Below are positions 31,574 to 40,849 of a DNA stretch of 64,000 nt, piece after piece. Both the position numbers and the translations under genes were made by a program. The notes beneath the pieces are model-generated. The model saw only the letters and a list, made by a program, of their open reading frames with translations, made no database searches and was not told the DNA's origin. This stretch comes from Yersinia entomophaga (GTDB taxonomy: Bacteria > Pseudomonadota > Gammaproteobacteria > Enterobacterales > Enterobacteriaceae). Location: NCBI RefSeq assembly GCF_001656035.1, contig NZ_CP010029.1, forward strand, positions 3,904,074-3,968,073, read 5' to 3'. Position 1 is the first letter of the stretch, and each line of letters opens with the position of its first letter.

Positions 31574-31602
31574 TGCAGATGAGGACATTTCCCTCATCTG
31601 CA
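31574..31602 (+). terminator. Hairpin after cheZ
   Basis: TGCAGATGAGG and CCTCATCTGCA form a perfect 11-bp stem with a 7-nt loop. Only ATTTA follows, so termination may be partial. It also faces the convergent protease gene. Confidence 0.65.
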
Positions 31603-31672
31603 ATTTACTGCTTGGCCATCATTTTGACTGGTTATCCAACTGAAAAATGGCGCTTCACTCGTTGTCACAGAT

Positions 31673-33316
31673 TTATAGTACGTCCCTCACTTCTTCCTGC
31701 CTGCATTTGGCTAACAACACTGCCTTTTCCGCATTGACTCGCCCGTAGCCATACCATTTGCTGTGCCCATTTTTATCATATTTGCCATTTTTCCGATCAA
31801 TCTTATCGCAGGAGTCGCGGATGATATCTCTGACCTCAAGGTAGGTGAGCGATGGATTGACGGACAGAATCAGGGCGGCCACGCCAGCGGCGCCGGGGCA
31901 GGAACTGGAGGTGCCGCCGAACTTGTTGGTGTAATTACCAAAGAGATCGCCGGTTAGCGTCATACCGGTATTATACCCGTCCTGATTACGTACATCGGTG
32001 GTCCAGATGCCGGAGGTGAGTGGGGCGGGGTGGAATTTCTCAGGATGGGCGAAATCCCCGCTGGGGAAGGTACACCACAGCGCTTTGCCGAAGTCACTGT
32101 AGGCGCAGCGGGTGCTGCGGTCATTACAGGCACCAACGGCTATGACTTTGTCATTACTGGCGTAACCGTTATTATCGACCGATTCATTACCGTTGCCTGC
32201 GGCAAAGAAAACCGCGCACCCTTTCCCGTTACGCCCTTTTTCTACCGCATAGTCTATGGCTAGACGCGTAAGCGCCGGTAATTCGGTTTCTCTATCGTGA
32301 TATTCATCATCAGGATCAAACCAAATACCGTCGGCGGGCCCCCAACTGCAAGAAATGATATCCGCGCCTTTATCCGCAGCCCACACGAAAGCGAGAGCTT
32401 CCCCCATGGAGCCTAAGCCATCGACCAGACGAATAGGCATCAGATTTGCCTCCGGTGCTACGCCGGATGCGCCATACAAACCATCGGCGCAGGCCACGCC
32501 GGCGCAGGCGGTTCCGTGTCGGTTACTTTTATCCGGCAAGGGATTTTCATTCTCATAACCCATTTCATAGTTATGGGGATGGACGACTTTACCCGGCCGC
32601 ATAAATTCAGGGTGCTGAATATCAAAGCCATCATCAATAATGGCAATGGTGATACCCGCGCCGCGTGTTATTTCGTGGGCGGCTTCAACGTTAGCGCTGG
32701 CGTCGACATCCGTTTCTGTTCTCACGGTAGTTTTCTTCAAATGCCATTGATTGGGGTGAATCGCTTTAGGCATTTTTTGGTGAATTAATTCAGGATGACA
32801 ATATTCCACTTCTTCACAATTCAGTATGTCCTCCGCGAGAGTAAATATATCATCGCCGGTATCTTCTATGGCTGAAATAAAATAGGCGTTTTTAAGGAAT
32901 GAAATTTCATTTTTTATAATAAGATTGTATTTATTAATGATATATTCACATTGGGTTTTTTTTATGTCATTTTTGAATTTGATAAAGATATTTTCTGTAT
33001 AAACGATCGGCTCAGCAGTTTGTTCATTCCTAAAACCGAAACCGGCAAATCTGACATCCCGATCGGTGGAAAGTTTTTCTCTCAATTCATTGATAACGTT
33101 TTCTTCCCCTTCAACCCTAACCACATAGACGTTTACATTACTGATATTAAACAATAAATTGTAATGTAAGGGTTCGTCTTTAATGATTTTATCCATTGTA
33201 TCGGAAAATTCTTTTCCAGCTTTCATTCTTACAATAAGTAAATCGCCGGATTTAACCAAAGGTAAAATTTTTCTATGGTTATCTTTAATGTCATAAGTAA
33301 CGTCAAATCTTTTCAT
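31673..33316 (-). CDS. Subtilisin-like (S8) serine protease inserted in the flagellar island
   Basis: The 547-residue protein has an N-terminal region of about 190 residues that I do not recognise and a C-terminal subtilase domain. The catalytic residues are Asp228 (IAIIDDGFD), His267 (NRHGTACAGV) and Ser470 (GGTSSSCPGAAG), with oxyanion Asn375 (FAAGNGN), so it should be active. No signal peptide or membrane segment is seen, so the enzyme is cytosolic or exported by another route. It is antisense to the flanking cheZ and flhB, where other enterobacteria have only a short spacer. The N-terminal half is clearly AT-rich compared with its neighbours, a sign of recent gain. Substrate and link to motility are unknown; the N-terminal part may be a prodomain or targeting domain. 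Confidence 0.9.
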   Translation of the reverse strand: MKRFDVTYDIKDNHRKILPLVKSGDLLIVRMKAGKEFSDTMDKIIKDEPLHYNLLFNISNVNVYVVRVEGEENVINELREKLSTDRDVRFAGFGFRNEQTAEPIVYTENIFIKFKNDIKKTQCEYIINKYNLIIKNEISFLKNAYFISAIEDTGDDIFTLAEDILNCEEVEYCHPELIHQKMPKAIHPNQWHLKKTTVRTETDVDASANVEAAHEITRGAGITIAIIDDGFDIQHPEFMRPGKVVHPHNYEMGYENENPLPDKSNRHGTACAGVACADGLYGASGVAPEANLMPIRLVDGLGSMGEALAFVWAADKGADIISCSWGPADGIWFDPDDEYHDRETELPALTRLAIDYAVEKGRNGKGCAVFFAAGNGNESVDNNGYASNDKVIAVGACNDRSTRCAYSDFGKALWCTFPSGDFAHPEKFHPAPLTSGIWTTDVRNQDGYNTGMTLTGDLFGNYTNKFGGTSSSCPGAAGVAALILSVNPSLTYLEVRDIIRDSCDKIDRKNGKYDKNGHSKWYGYGRVNAEKAVLLAKCRQEEVRDVL

Positions 33317-33453
33317 TTCAAATCCTTTTTGATTGAATTGGTCATCGGTTTATTATGCTAACAGTGAATGTTAGTTATTCTTGGTTAATGGTTTTGATAT
33401 AATTAATCACTCCCAACTTCTATTTATTTATATCACCTGGAACCTGTCTTTTA

Positions 33454-33489
33454 CATAAACGCCTCGCTAATGACTATCAGGCGTTTATG
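33454..33489. repeat. Perfect 11-bp inverted repeat, 14-nt loop
   Basis: CATAAACGCCT and AGGCGTTTATG. It lies between the acquired protease gene and the flhB promoter region. It may be an old junction, a terminator stem or a binding site. Confidence 0.6.
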
Positions 33490-33521
33490 ACGGGATATTC
33501 ATTATCATTAGCTAGCCTAAG

Positions 33522-33529
33522 CGTTATTT
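33522..33529 (-). promoter_or_regulatory. Possible FlhD4C2 half-site upstream of flhB
   Basis: The minus strand reads AAATAACG, matching the AAATA(A/G)CG core of FlhDC half-sites. The second half-site is not clear. Confidence 0.3.
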
Positions 33530-33774
33530 TTGCTAAAAATAAAATGATAAAACCGAATGCAGCGTTGAATTTTCAACTGGCGATATCTCCCTGTGGCTTA
33601 AAAATTATGCGTGGAGCGAGGCGAAGCCCATCGCCTTATCAGAGAAATAACCGCCTAATTGCTGCTTTGTTCCGTCCATCACCCCAGAAAAATTTTGTCA
33701 TGCTAGCGGCAATTATTTTTCCTTTAATTTTTTATTCTTAACAGGAACGCCCAAGCTGAACAGGGACACTGACT

Positions 33775-34926
33775 GTGGCTGAAGATAGCGATCTGGAAAA
33801 GAGCGAGGAACCCACAGCCCATAAGCTGGAGAAGGCTCGCGAAAAAGGCCAGATTCCTCGCTCGCGCGAACTGACCTCGATGCTGATGCTCGGGGCCGGT
33901 TTGTCGATCCTGTGGGTTTTTGGCGAATCCATCGGGCGGCAACTGGCGGCGATGATCGCGCAGGGATTACAGTTTGACCACAGCGTGATTGGTGATGAAA
34001 AGCATATGCTGCGACAGATTGGCATGCTGCTGATGCAAACCGTGACGGCGCTGTTACCGGTATTTATTGGATTGGTATTGGTCGCGCTGTCGGTTCCGAT
34101 GTTATTGGGCGGCATCTCATTTAGCGCCGAATCCTTTAAGTTCGATTTAAAACGTATGAATCCGCTTTCCGGCTTGAAGCGCATGTTTTCTTCGCAAGTG
34201 CTGGCCGAACTGCTGAAAGCGATTCTTAAAGCCACGTTAGTCGGTTGGGTCACCGGCATGTTTTTGTGGCACTACTGGCCTGACATGCTGCGGCTGATAG
34301 CGGCTCCGCCCCTTGCCGCACTGGGTGATGCCCTGCGTTTGATTTTGTTCTGCGGTTTTATCGTGGTGTTGGGCTTAACGCCTATGGTGAGTTTTGATGT
34401 GTTTTATCAAATTATGAGTCATATCAAAAAGCTCCGCATGACCAAGCAGGAAATACGCGACGAATTCAAGGATCAGGAAGGGGATCCGCACGTTAAAGGA
34501 CGTATTCGCCAGCAGCAGCGCGCAATGGCCCGTCGCCGCATGATGGCCGATGTACCGCAGGCGGATGTGATTGTTACCAACCCGACGCACTATGCGGTGG
34601 CCTTGCAGTATAACGAGAACAAGATGAGTGCGCCGAGAGTGTTAGCCAAAGGTGCAGGAGAAATAGCGTTACGAATTCGTGAGTTAGGTGCTGAACACCG
34701 CATCCCGATGTTAGAGGCGCCGCCGCTGGCTCGTGCTCTGTATCGTCATAGTGAGATCGGTCAGCATATCCCGGCCACCCTGTACGCGGCGGTGGCAGAG
34801 GTTCTTGCCTGGGTTTATCAGCTTAAACGCTGGAAGCTGGAAGGTGGGCTGATTCCTAAAAAACCTGAAAATCTACCGGTGCCGGATGCACTGGATTTTG
34901 CTGGAGAGAGTGAGACTAATGGCTAA
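33775..34926 (+). CDS. flhB: Flagellar export gate protein FlhB
   Basis: The 383-residue component of the type III export gate has four hydrophobic segments (about residues 36-55, 88-112, 145-168 and 185-210) and a cytoplasmic domain with the autocleavage motif NPTH at residues 269-272, as in Salmonella. Cleavage and contact with FliK switch substrate from rod/hook to filament proteins. The N-terminus EDSDLEKSEEPTAHKLEKAR is conserved. The start is GTG at 33775; AGGGAC lies about 8-9 nt upstream. It overlaps flhA by 8 nt. Confidence 0.95.
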   Translation: MAEDSDLEKSEEPTAHKLEKAREKGQIPRSRELTSMLMLGAGLSILWVFGESIGRQLAAMIAQGLQFDHSVIGDEKHMLRQIGMLLMQTVTALLPVFIGLVLVALSVPMLLGGISFSAESFKFDLKRMNPLSGLKRMFSSQVLAELLKAILKATLVGWVTGMFLWHYWPDMLRLIAAPPLAALGDALRLILFCGFIVVLGLTPMVSFDVFYQIMSHIKKLRMTKQEIRDEFKDQEGDPHVKGRIRQQQRAMARRRMMADVPQADVIVTNPTHYAVALQYNENKMSAPRVLAKGAGEIALRIRELGAEHRIPMLEAPPLARALYRHSEIGQHIPATLYAAVAEVLAWVYQLKRWKLEGGLIPKKPENLPVPDALDFAGESETNG

Positions 34927-36997
34927 CTTGGCCGCCCTGCTTCGTTTACCGGGCAATTTTAAAGACACGCAGTGGCAGATACTTGCCGGTCCAATTCTGA
35001 TTTTGATGATTTTGTCGATGATGGTTTTGCCATTGCCGCCGTTCATTCTGGACCTGCTGTTTACCTTCAATATTGCGTTGTCCATCATGGTATTGCTGGT
35101 TGCGATGTTTACTCAGCGCACGCTGGAGTTTGCCGCTTTCCCAACTATCCTGCTGTTTTCTACCTTATTACGCTTATCCCTTAACGTTGCCTCGACCCGA
35201 ATCATCTTGATGGATGGTCATACCGGTGCGGCGGCGGCGGGGCGGGTGGTAGAAGCTTTCGGCCACTTCCTGGTGGGCGGTAACTTTGCCATCGGTATCG
35301 TCGTGTTTATCATTCTGGTGGTGATTAACTTTATGGTTATCACCAAGGGTGCAGGACGTATTGCCGAAGTAGGCGCGCGCTTTGTACTGGACGGAATGCC
35401 CGGTAAGCAGATGGCTATCGATGCCGATCTTAACGCCGGTTTGATTGGCGAAGAGGAAGCAAAAAAACGACGTTCTGAAGTTACCCAGGAAGCCGATTTC
35501 TACGGTTCAATGGACGGTGCCAGTAAGTTCGTTCGCGGTGATGCCGTAGCCGGTTTGCTGATCATGGTGATTAACGTGATCGGCGGTTTGTTGGTTGGGG
35601 TGATGCAGCATGATATGGCCGTGGGCCACGCCGCAGAAACCTATACCTTGCTAACCATCGGTGACGGTCTGGTTGCGCAGATTCCTGCCTTGGTTATCTC
35701 TACTGCTGCCGGTGTTATCGTCACCCGCGTGAGTACCGATCAGGACGTGGGCCAGCAAATGGTCACCCAACTGTTCAATAACCCGCGCGTGATGGTGCTG
35801 AGCGCCAGCGTTCTGGGGTTACTGGGCATGGTGCCGGGAATGCCGAACTTTGTCTTCCTGTTGTTCACCGCGGCTTTACTGGCTTTGGCCTGGCGTTTAA
35901 AGGGCAAACAGACCAGTCAGCCTGCGGTGGCAGAACAGCCCGTGGTGCAGGATCAGCAGCAGGCTGCCGAAGCGACTTGGTCAGATGTACAACTGGAGGA
36001 TCCGCTGGGCATGGAAGTGGGTTATCGCCTGATTCCTATGGTGGATTTCCAGCAAAACGGCGAATTATTGGGGCGAATCCGCAGTATTCGTAAGAAATTT
36101 GCGCAGGAAATGGGCTATCTGCCGCCGGTGGTGCATATTCGGGATAATCTCGAATTGCCACCTGCCAGCTACCGTATTCTGATGAAAGGGGTGGAGATCG
36201 GCAGCGGCGAAGCCCATCCGGGGCGCTGGCTGGCTATTAACCCTGGCAATGCCGTGGGAACATTACCCGGTGAAGCGACACAGGATCCAGCCTTTGGGCT
36301 GGCTGCGGTCTGGATTGAGAGTGCTTTGCGTGAGCAGGCGCAGATTCAGGGCTTTACCGTGGTTGAGGCCAGCACCGTGGTGGCGACTCACTTAAACCAT
36401 TTGATCAGTCAATATGCTAGCGAATTATTCGGTCGTCAGGAAACGCAGCAGTTGCTGGAGCGTGTGTCGCAGGAAATGCCTAAGCTGACGGAAGATTTCA
36501 TTCCGGGTGTGGTGTCTCTGACAATTTTCCACAAAGTGTTGCAGAATTTGTTGTCCGAGCGGGTGTCTATTCGCGATATGCGAACCATTATTGAAACGCT
36601 GGCGGAACATGCGCCGAACCAAACCGATCCGTACGAGCTGACGGCGGTAGTGCGCGTGGCGCTGGGTCGTTCGATTGCACAGCAGTGGTTCCCTGGTACC
36701 GGAGAAATTCAGGTTATCGGTCTGGATGCGGCGTTGGAGCGTTTGTTGTTGCAAGCCTTGCAAGGTGGTGGCGGTTTGGAACCGGGTCTGGCGGATCGTT
36801 TGCTGGATCAGTCGAAACAGGCATTGCAGCGTCAGGAAATGTTGGGCGCACCGCCGGTATTGCTGGTTAACCACGCGTTGCGTGCGTTGCTGGCTCGCTT
36901 CCTGCGTCGCAGTCTGCCGCAAATGGTGGTGCTGTCCAATCTGGAGATTGGCGACAATCGTCAAATTCGCATGACATCCACCATTGGAGCCGCCTAA
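34919..36997 (+). CDS. flhA: Flagellar export gate protein FlhA
   Basis: The 692-residue protein is the same length as E. coli FlhA. The N-terminal half has about eight transmembrane helices and the FHIPEP-family core (LLRLSLNVASTRIIL, FVLDGMPGKQMAIDADLNAG); the C-terminal cytoplasmic half forms the ring that receives chaperone-substrate complexes. It uses the proton motive force for export. The ATG at 34919 (MANLAALLRLP) lies inside the flhB end, with GGAGAG upstream; a longer in-frame start at 34886 is buried in flhB and unlikely. The stop overlaps flhE (TAATG). Confidence 0.96.
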   Translation: MANLAALLRLPGNFKDTQWQILAGPILILMILSMMVLPLPPFILDLLFTFNIALSIMVLLVAMFTQRTLEFAAFPTILLFSTLLRLSLNVASTRIILMDGHTGAAAAGRVVEAFGHFLVGGNFAIGIVVFIILVVINFMVITKGAGRIAEVGARFVLDGMPGKQMAIDADLNAGLIGEEEAKKRRSEVTQEADFYGSMDGASKFVRGDAVAGLLIMVINVIGGLLVGVMQHDMAVGHAAETYTLLTIGDGLVAQIPALVISTAAGVIVTRVSTDQDVGQQMVTQLFNNPRVMVLSASVLGLLGMVPGMPNFVFLLFTAALLALAWRLKGKQTSQPAVAEQPVVQDQQQAAEATWSDVQLEDPLGMEVGYRLIPMVDFQQNGELLGRIRSIRKKFAQEMGYLPPVVHIRDNLELPPASYRILMKGVEIGSGEAHPGRWLAINPGNAVGTLPGEATQDPAFGLAAVWIESALREQAQIQGFTVVEASTVVATHLNHLISQYASELFGRQETQQLLERVSQEMPKLTEDFIPGVVSLTIFHKVLQNLLSERVSIRDMRTIIETLAEHAPNQTDPYELTAVVRVALGRSIAQQWFPGTGEIQVIGLDAALERLLLQALQGGGGLEPGLADRLLDQSKQALQRQEMLGAPPVLLVNHALRALLARFLRRSLPQMVVLSNLEIGDNRQIRMTSTIGAA

Positions 36998-37407
36998 TGA
37001 AGTTTCATGCTTTGGTTTTAGCCGCGTTAGCGTCAGTGTCGTGGGGCGCTTACAGTGCTTCCGGCAGTTGGGTTGCCGATGATATTGGTGTGACGCAGAA
37101 TTTACGTGGCGTGCCGACTTCATCGCCGGTATTGCGTCCGACCACGCCTTATGTCACCGCGGAGCATCGCATTGTGTCGGTTAGCTGGCGGATACAGTTG
37201 CTTTCCGCCGCTCCCAATGGTCTGCAAATGAAGCTTTGTTCCCCCTCTCGTTGTATTGATTTGAACGGCGGTAGCGGTTCCAGCCGGGGTCTGGCGGGTG
37301 AGTCTGCAACCAGTCCGTTGACTTTTGTCTATCTGATTCAAGGGCAGGGGCGAGTGAATCCGCCGTTACAGGTGATGAGTAACCAGGTGATAGTGAATTA
37401 TCAATAG
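36997..37407 (+). CDS. flhE: Periplasmic flagellar protein FlhE
   Basis: The 136-residue protein has a Sec signal peptide (hydrophobic stretch LVLAALASVSWGAYSAS, likely cut near residue 22) and two cysteines in LCSPSRCIDL, which probably form a disulphide. FlhE is a periplasmic chaperone-like factor that limits proton leak through the flagellar export apparatus in Salmonella. It is the last gene of flhBAE and is coupled to flhA by TAATG. An imperfect hairpin follows at 37448-37483. Confidence 0.93.
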   Translation: MKFHALVLAALASVSWGAYSASGSWVADDIGVTQNLRGVPTSSPVLRPTTPYVTAEHRIVSVSWRIQLLSAAPNGLQMKLCSPSRCIDLNGGSGSSRGLAGESATSPLTFVYLIQGQGRVNPPLQVMSNQVIVNYQ

Positions 37408-38286
37408 AATTCCCTTTTTAAGGTAAACAGATTCAGATTGCCAATATCTTTCAATTGAGCCGCTTTTCAGTGGCTCTAAATTGAGGATATTTACCCTTTT
37501 CTATCAGATTCACCTTAGAGTAATAAAAGATAAATATAAAACTGGAGCCGATTTTTAAAGCCTCGTCGTTCGGCTTTTCCCTCGCTTTCTTATTGTGTTT
37601 TCCCATCTAAGTCAGACGAAGATTAAGTTCGGATCTGGTTTCGAAAGCCCGGTAGCTCACTGTTTCCTCCCTCGTGCACTCTTCGTCCGGTGAGCCAGCG
37701 CTAGATTCAGCAGCGGGCGCATCCTGACCCTACGGCTCAAAGCGCTTTAAACAACTGCCGGCTGTTCACTCTGGTTCTTATCCCGGCTTGGCCTACTTCC
37801 CGATTGCGCCTTGTTAAAATTAAAACCATTTTTCTTATGAGTCATAATTTGTCTTTCGCCGTTGATATGGCTTTTGACCTTGAGCTTGACCTTTCAGAGC
37901 GCATTTGAGTTGTCGAATGAAGAATGCAGGCAGGACGCGAAGCATGGGCGCCGCGCTTGAACAGGCGCGAATCGCGGCGTTCCGTCAACCGAAATTTGAT
38001 CCGGCACCCAATTTTCATCAGGCTTGTGATGTTGACCAGAAGCGTTATCTGAAACCTTCAGCAATAACAATCAATAGATGAGTGAGAGTCAGATGGGTAA
38101 GTTACCTTGCGGTAGATGTAACGACCCGGAAGGAACACAGTACAAGAAAAATATTAATTTTATGAAGAATAATAACGTGAAAAACCAGAGGAAATTAGAA
38201 AGGAAAAAATTCACCTTTAACGGTGATGCGTGACGAACGCCACCACCGTCAGATAATCAGCTCAAAAATCAACCGCAGGTTGAAGT
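37408..38286. other. Long spacer between flhE and flgN
   Basis: About 880 bp where other enterobacteria have little. Visible features are an imperfect hairpin (TCAATT-GAGCC with GGCTC-TAAATTGA, 37448-37483), AAAGCC/GGCTTTT at 37557-37578, GC-rich stretches at 37930-38020 unlike the AT-rich flanks, and a 46-codon frame at 38093-38233. It looks like a remnant or intergenic repeat insertion rather than a normal gene. Confidence 0.5.
38093..38233 (+). CDS. Possible 46-residue Lys/Asn-rich peptide
   Basis: The frame starts MGKLPCGRCND and ends KFTFNGDA. GAGAG lies 7 nt upstream of the ATG. It has one CxxC pair and a very basic middle part. The composition (many AAA/AAT codons) differs from the flanking flagellar genes. 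No family is recognised; it may be chance or a remnant of an inserted element. Confidence 0.25.
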   Translation: MGKLPCGRCNDPEGTQYKKNINFMKNNNVKNQRKLERKKFTFNGDA

Positions 38287-38724
38287 TTAAACGCCGATTT
38301 TACGCCCCAGCAGGCTAGCGCCGCGGGACTGACCATCGGGGCCATACAGAGACTGACCGTGGCGCGTATTCAATACCGCCAGCGCCTCATCATTGTGCGC
38401 GATGTGCTGATTCAGCAAAAAACCGTTGTGCAAATTGGTATAACGCATCTTTTCGGCTTTTTTCAGGATTCGCTCCCAGCGCTCTGTCAGCGCAGGAACT
38501 TGCTGATAAGGGGCTTTGATTTTGGCCGCTGTTTCTGCCGCCAGACGGTTTTGATCCAGATAATCCAGAGTCGCTAATAACGAACTTTTTTGCTCGGTTA
38601 TCCCTTGCAGAACCACGCCGTGAATTCGCCCGTCGCACAGTAATCGCTGCTCTTCAGCAATAACCACGGACAGGGTATCTAAACATTCCAGCTGTTGATC
38701 CAGATTGGTCTGTAATCTTTCCAC
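38287..38724 (-). CDS. flgN: Flagellar chaperone FlgN
   Basis: The 145-residue helical cytosolic chaperone serves the hook-associated proteins FlgK and FlgL. It aligns with E. coli FlgN through ITEQKSSLLATLDYLDQNR, LHNGFLLNQHIAHNDEAL and SLYGPDGQS. I chose the GTG at 38724 (MERLQTNLDQQ) because it matches the E. coli start and sits 8 nt from AAGGATAA; a GTG two codons earlier (38730) is too near that site. It is 20 bp behind flgM and is co-transcribed with it from the sigma-28 promoter at 39138-39164. Confidence 0.92.
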   Translation of the reverse strand: MERLQTNLDQQLECLDTLSVVIAEEQRLLCDGRIHGVVLQGITEQKSSLLATLDYLDQNRLAAETAAKIKAPYQQVPALTERWERILKKAEKMRYTNLHNGFLLNQHIAHNDEALAVLNTRHGQSLYGPDGQSRGASLLGRKIGV

Positions 38725-38744
38725 CGCCACTTATCCTTACACAA

Positions 38745-39041
38745 TTAACTATTTTTAAGATAATCCGCAGCGTCTTTTAACAGGGCATCGGCAATTTTAC
38801 CGGTGTCCATGGTCAGTTGGCCGGAGCGAATAGCCTGTTTCAAACTTTCTACACGTTCTACATTAATATCCTGGCTGCCCGGTTGCATCAGCTTGGCTTG
38901 CGCGTCGCTGAGTTTAACCTGCGTGCCGCTAACTTGCGCTTTAGCCTGGGTAGACTTACGCATTTGCTGCGCTGCCTCGCTGGTTTCGCGCGGTTGTACC
39001 GGGCTGACCGGCACCAGTGGCTGTGTGCGATCGATGCTCAT
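38745..39041 (-). CDS. flgM: Anti-sigma-28 factor FlgM
   Basis: The 98-residue, largely unfolded protein binds FliA until the hook-basal body is finished, and is then exported. The N-terminus [19 protein letters not shown] is typical; the sigma-binding C-terminal half contains [19 protein letters not shown] and [15 protein letters not shown] lies 7 nt before the ATG. A consensus sigma-28 promoter lies about 97 bp upstream, giving the known feedback loop. Confidence 0.95.
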   Translation of the reverse strand: MSIDRTQPLVPVSPVQPRETSEAAQQMRKSTQAKAQVSGTQVKLSDAQAKLMQPGSQDINVERVESLKQAIRSGQLTMDTGKIADALLKDAADYLKNS

Positions 39042-39137
39042 GGTGTTACTCCCTTCATGGCGGGATTTAGATTAGTGACCCGCAAACTGGTGGCGGGATT
39101 TACGCTAATTCACCCGCGAATAACTGCTTGTTAATGG

Positions 39138-39164
39138 TTATCGGCAACGATGATAAAAACTTTA
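39138..39164 (-). promoter_or_regulatory. Sigma-28 promoter of flgMN
   Basis: On the minus strand TAAAGTTT, 11 nt, GCCGATAA is a perfect FliA consensus. It ends 5 bp from the flgA stop codon, so flgMN has its own class III promoter while also receiving read-through from flgA. Confidence 0.95.
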
Positions 39165-39168
39165 ATCA

Positions 39169-39828
39169 CTATAACATAATGCGAATAACGCCATCGTCAC
39201 CCAAGGTGCCACTGACGATTTGACCCGACGCCATACGCACCCGAACGTTATCCTGAAGGGCGGCGTTGTTCATCGCCTTGCCTTCGCTATTGATATTAAA
39301 GCCTTCTCCCTGCGCGACAACCTGAACCGCCTGACCGGCCTTGATCACCCATGAGCGCCTGAGCATGGCCTTGGTCAGCGGTTGTCCGGCATTAATATGG
39401 CGTAAACTGATCGTACCCTTAGCAAAACGTGCCTCGTTTAACGCGCCTTGCGGCAAGGTGTCCAACCGTCCTTCCTTATAAGCCATGTCTTTTTCTGCCA
39501 GCTTCTCACCGGCAGTGATCTGGCGGCTGGCCACCAGATATTTCCCCGTGACCTGCACCTGCGTCTGCATAAAACGCCGTTGCTGACCACAGCGCACCGA
39601 CAAACTGACGTTACCCCATGGGCGCGCGTTGGCCGGTAGCGAGATTTCGGGATTTTCACACTGCGGCCATTGAGCCTGTGGCGTTTTTATTTTCACTTCA
39701 ACCTGCCGGGTATCCGAGGGGAATTGGCTGTGAAAGAACTGGTCAATCTGTTCGGCCAGATCCGTTGCCTGCGCTGTTCCTACACACAGCCACGCCAAGC
39801 CTAACCCGATGACACCGCCTGCTTTCAT
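39169..39828 (-). CDS. flgA: P-ring assembly chaperone FlgA
   Basis: The 219-residue periplasmic protein is the same length as E. coli FlgA. A signal peptide (GVIGLGLAWLCVGTAQA, about residues 5-21) precedes a SAF-like domain: LVASRQITAGEKLAEKDM, INAGQPLTKAMLRRSWVIKAGQ and a C-terminal RVRMASGQIVSGTLGDDGVI. It helps FlgI polymerise into the P ring. It is divergent from flgB across a 185-bp control region. Confidence 0.95.
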   Translation of the reverse strand: MKAGGVIGLGLAWLCVGTAQATDLAEQIDQFFHSQFPSDTRQVEVKIKTPQAQWPQCENPEISLPANARPWGNVSLSVRCGQQRRFMQTQVQVTGKYLVASRQITAGEKLAEKDMAYKEGRLDTLPQGALNEARFAKGTISLRHINAGQPLTKAMLRRSWVIKAGQAVQVVAQGEGFNINSEGKAMNNAALQDNVRVRMASGQIVSGTLGDDGVIRIML

Positions 39829-39911
39829 GGAATCCCCTACGTCTTGAGGCCGATTTAATGGCCCGATAGATTGACTGCTTCCCCACTAGTGTACCTGTAG
39901 CTGAAAAGGGT

Positions 39912-39928
39912 TAAGGGGATAAATAGCG
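39912..39928 (+). promoter_or_regulatory. FlhD4C2 half-site candidate in the flgA-flgB region
   Basis: AAGGGGATAAATAGCG fits the half-site form AAYGSNNNAAATA(A/G)CG with one mismatch. The second half-site about 11 bp further is degenerate (AAACGATA). The site is placed for divergent class II control. Confidence 0.5.
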
Positions 39929-40013
39929 ACGCATTTTGCCCTTATTCAAACGATAGGCTTTCCCTAACGCCGTTTATGCTGTCGACTCCAAATTCTAACC
40001 TCGCGGGGGGGCT

Positions 40014-40427
40014 ATGCTCGACAAACTGGACGGTGCTCTGCGCTTTCAACAAGAGGCGCTAAATCTTCGCGCTCAGCGGCAGGAAATTTTGTCTGCCAAT
40101 ATTGCCAACGCCGATACGCCGGGCTTTCAGGCTCGCGATATCGATTTCTCCAGCCAACTGCAAAAAGTGATGGAGCAAGGGCGTGTTAACGGCAGCGGGA
40201 TGTCACTCAGTTTGACCGCAGCCCGTCATATTCCGGCTCAAAATATTCAGCCGCCGGATCTGGATCTGCTATTCCGGGTTCCAGACCAACCCTCGATGGA
40301 CGGCAACACGGTAGATATGGACCGTGAACGTACCAATTTCGCCGATAATAGTCTGAAATATCAAACCGATCTGACCATTCTTGGCAGCCAGATCAAAGGG
40401 ATGATGTCAGTGTTACAACAAGGATAA
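40014..40427 (+). CDS. flgB: Proximal rod protein FlgB
   Basis: The 137-residue rod protein has the N-terminal flagellar rod signature ([20 protein letters not shown], about residues 20-40) and the C-terminal helix. It is exported by the type III apparatus, without a cleaved signal, and joins the rod near FliE. It is first gene of flgBCDEFGHIJ(KL), a class II operon. flgC starts 5 bp after its stop. Confidence 0.95.
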   Translation: MLDKLDGALRFQQEALNLRAQRQEILSANIANADTPGFQARDIDFSSQLQKVMEQGRVNGSGMSLSLTAARHIPAQNIQPPDLDLLFRVPDQPSMDGNTVDMDRERTNFADNSLKYQTDLTILGSQIKGMMSVLQQG

Positions 40428-40432
40428 GGCGT

Positions 40433-40837
40433 ATGTCTTTACTGAATATATTTGATATCGCCGGTTCTGCGTTGTCTGCGCAATCCCAGCGGATGAACGT
40501 GAGCGCCAGTAACATGGCCAACGCCGACAGCGTAACCGGGCCGGATGGCCAGCCTTATCGCGCAAAGCAGGTAGTGTTTCAGGTTGCCAATCAAGGCGCT
40601 CAGGAAACCGGCGGCGTTCGTGTCGCACAGATCGTAGAAGACACGGCTCCGGATCGTTTGGTGTATCAGCCGGGTAATCCACTGGCGGATGCCAAAGGCT
40701 ATGTGCGTATGCCGAACGTGGATGTGGTGGGTGAGATGGTGAACACCATTTCCGCTTCCCGAAGCTATCAGGCCAACGTGGAAGTGCTGAATACCACTAA
40801 ATCCATGATGCTCAAAACGCTGACTTTGGGCCAATAA
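40433..40837 (+). CDS. flgC: Proximal rod protein FlgC
   Basis: The 134-residue rod protein begins [20 protein letters not shown], has [12 protein letters not shown] near residue 22 and ends with the helix containing [16 protein letters not shown]. It polymerises in the rod next to FlgB. AAGG precedes the ATG. Confidence 0.95.
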   Translation: MSLLNIFDIAGSALSAQSQRMNVSASNMANADSVTGPDGQPYRAKQVVFQVANQGAQETGGVRVAQIVEDTAPDRLVYQPGNPLADAKGYVRMPNVDVVGEMVNTISASRSYQANVEVLNTTKSMMLKTLTLGQ

Positions 40838-40849
40838 TCGGAGCCGACA

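Larger units (their letters stand above)
33317..33774. other. AT-rich spacer between the protease gene and flhB
   Basis: It must hold the protease promoter and the flhBAE class II promoter. It contains a perfect inverted repeat at 33454-33489 and a possible FlhDC half-site at 33522-33529. The plus-strand frame 33487-33741 (84 codons) has no ribosome site or recognisable similarity and is not annotated. Confidence 0.5.

Noticed and set aside
33487..33741. 84-codon plus-strand ORF before flhB
   Set aside because: No ribosome site or family; overlaps the flhB promoter region.
37900..38060. Insertion-sequence or transposase remnant in the flhE-flgN gap
   Set aside because: No transposase motif or terminal inverted repeats could be recognised, so only a spacer is annotated.
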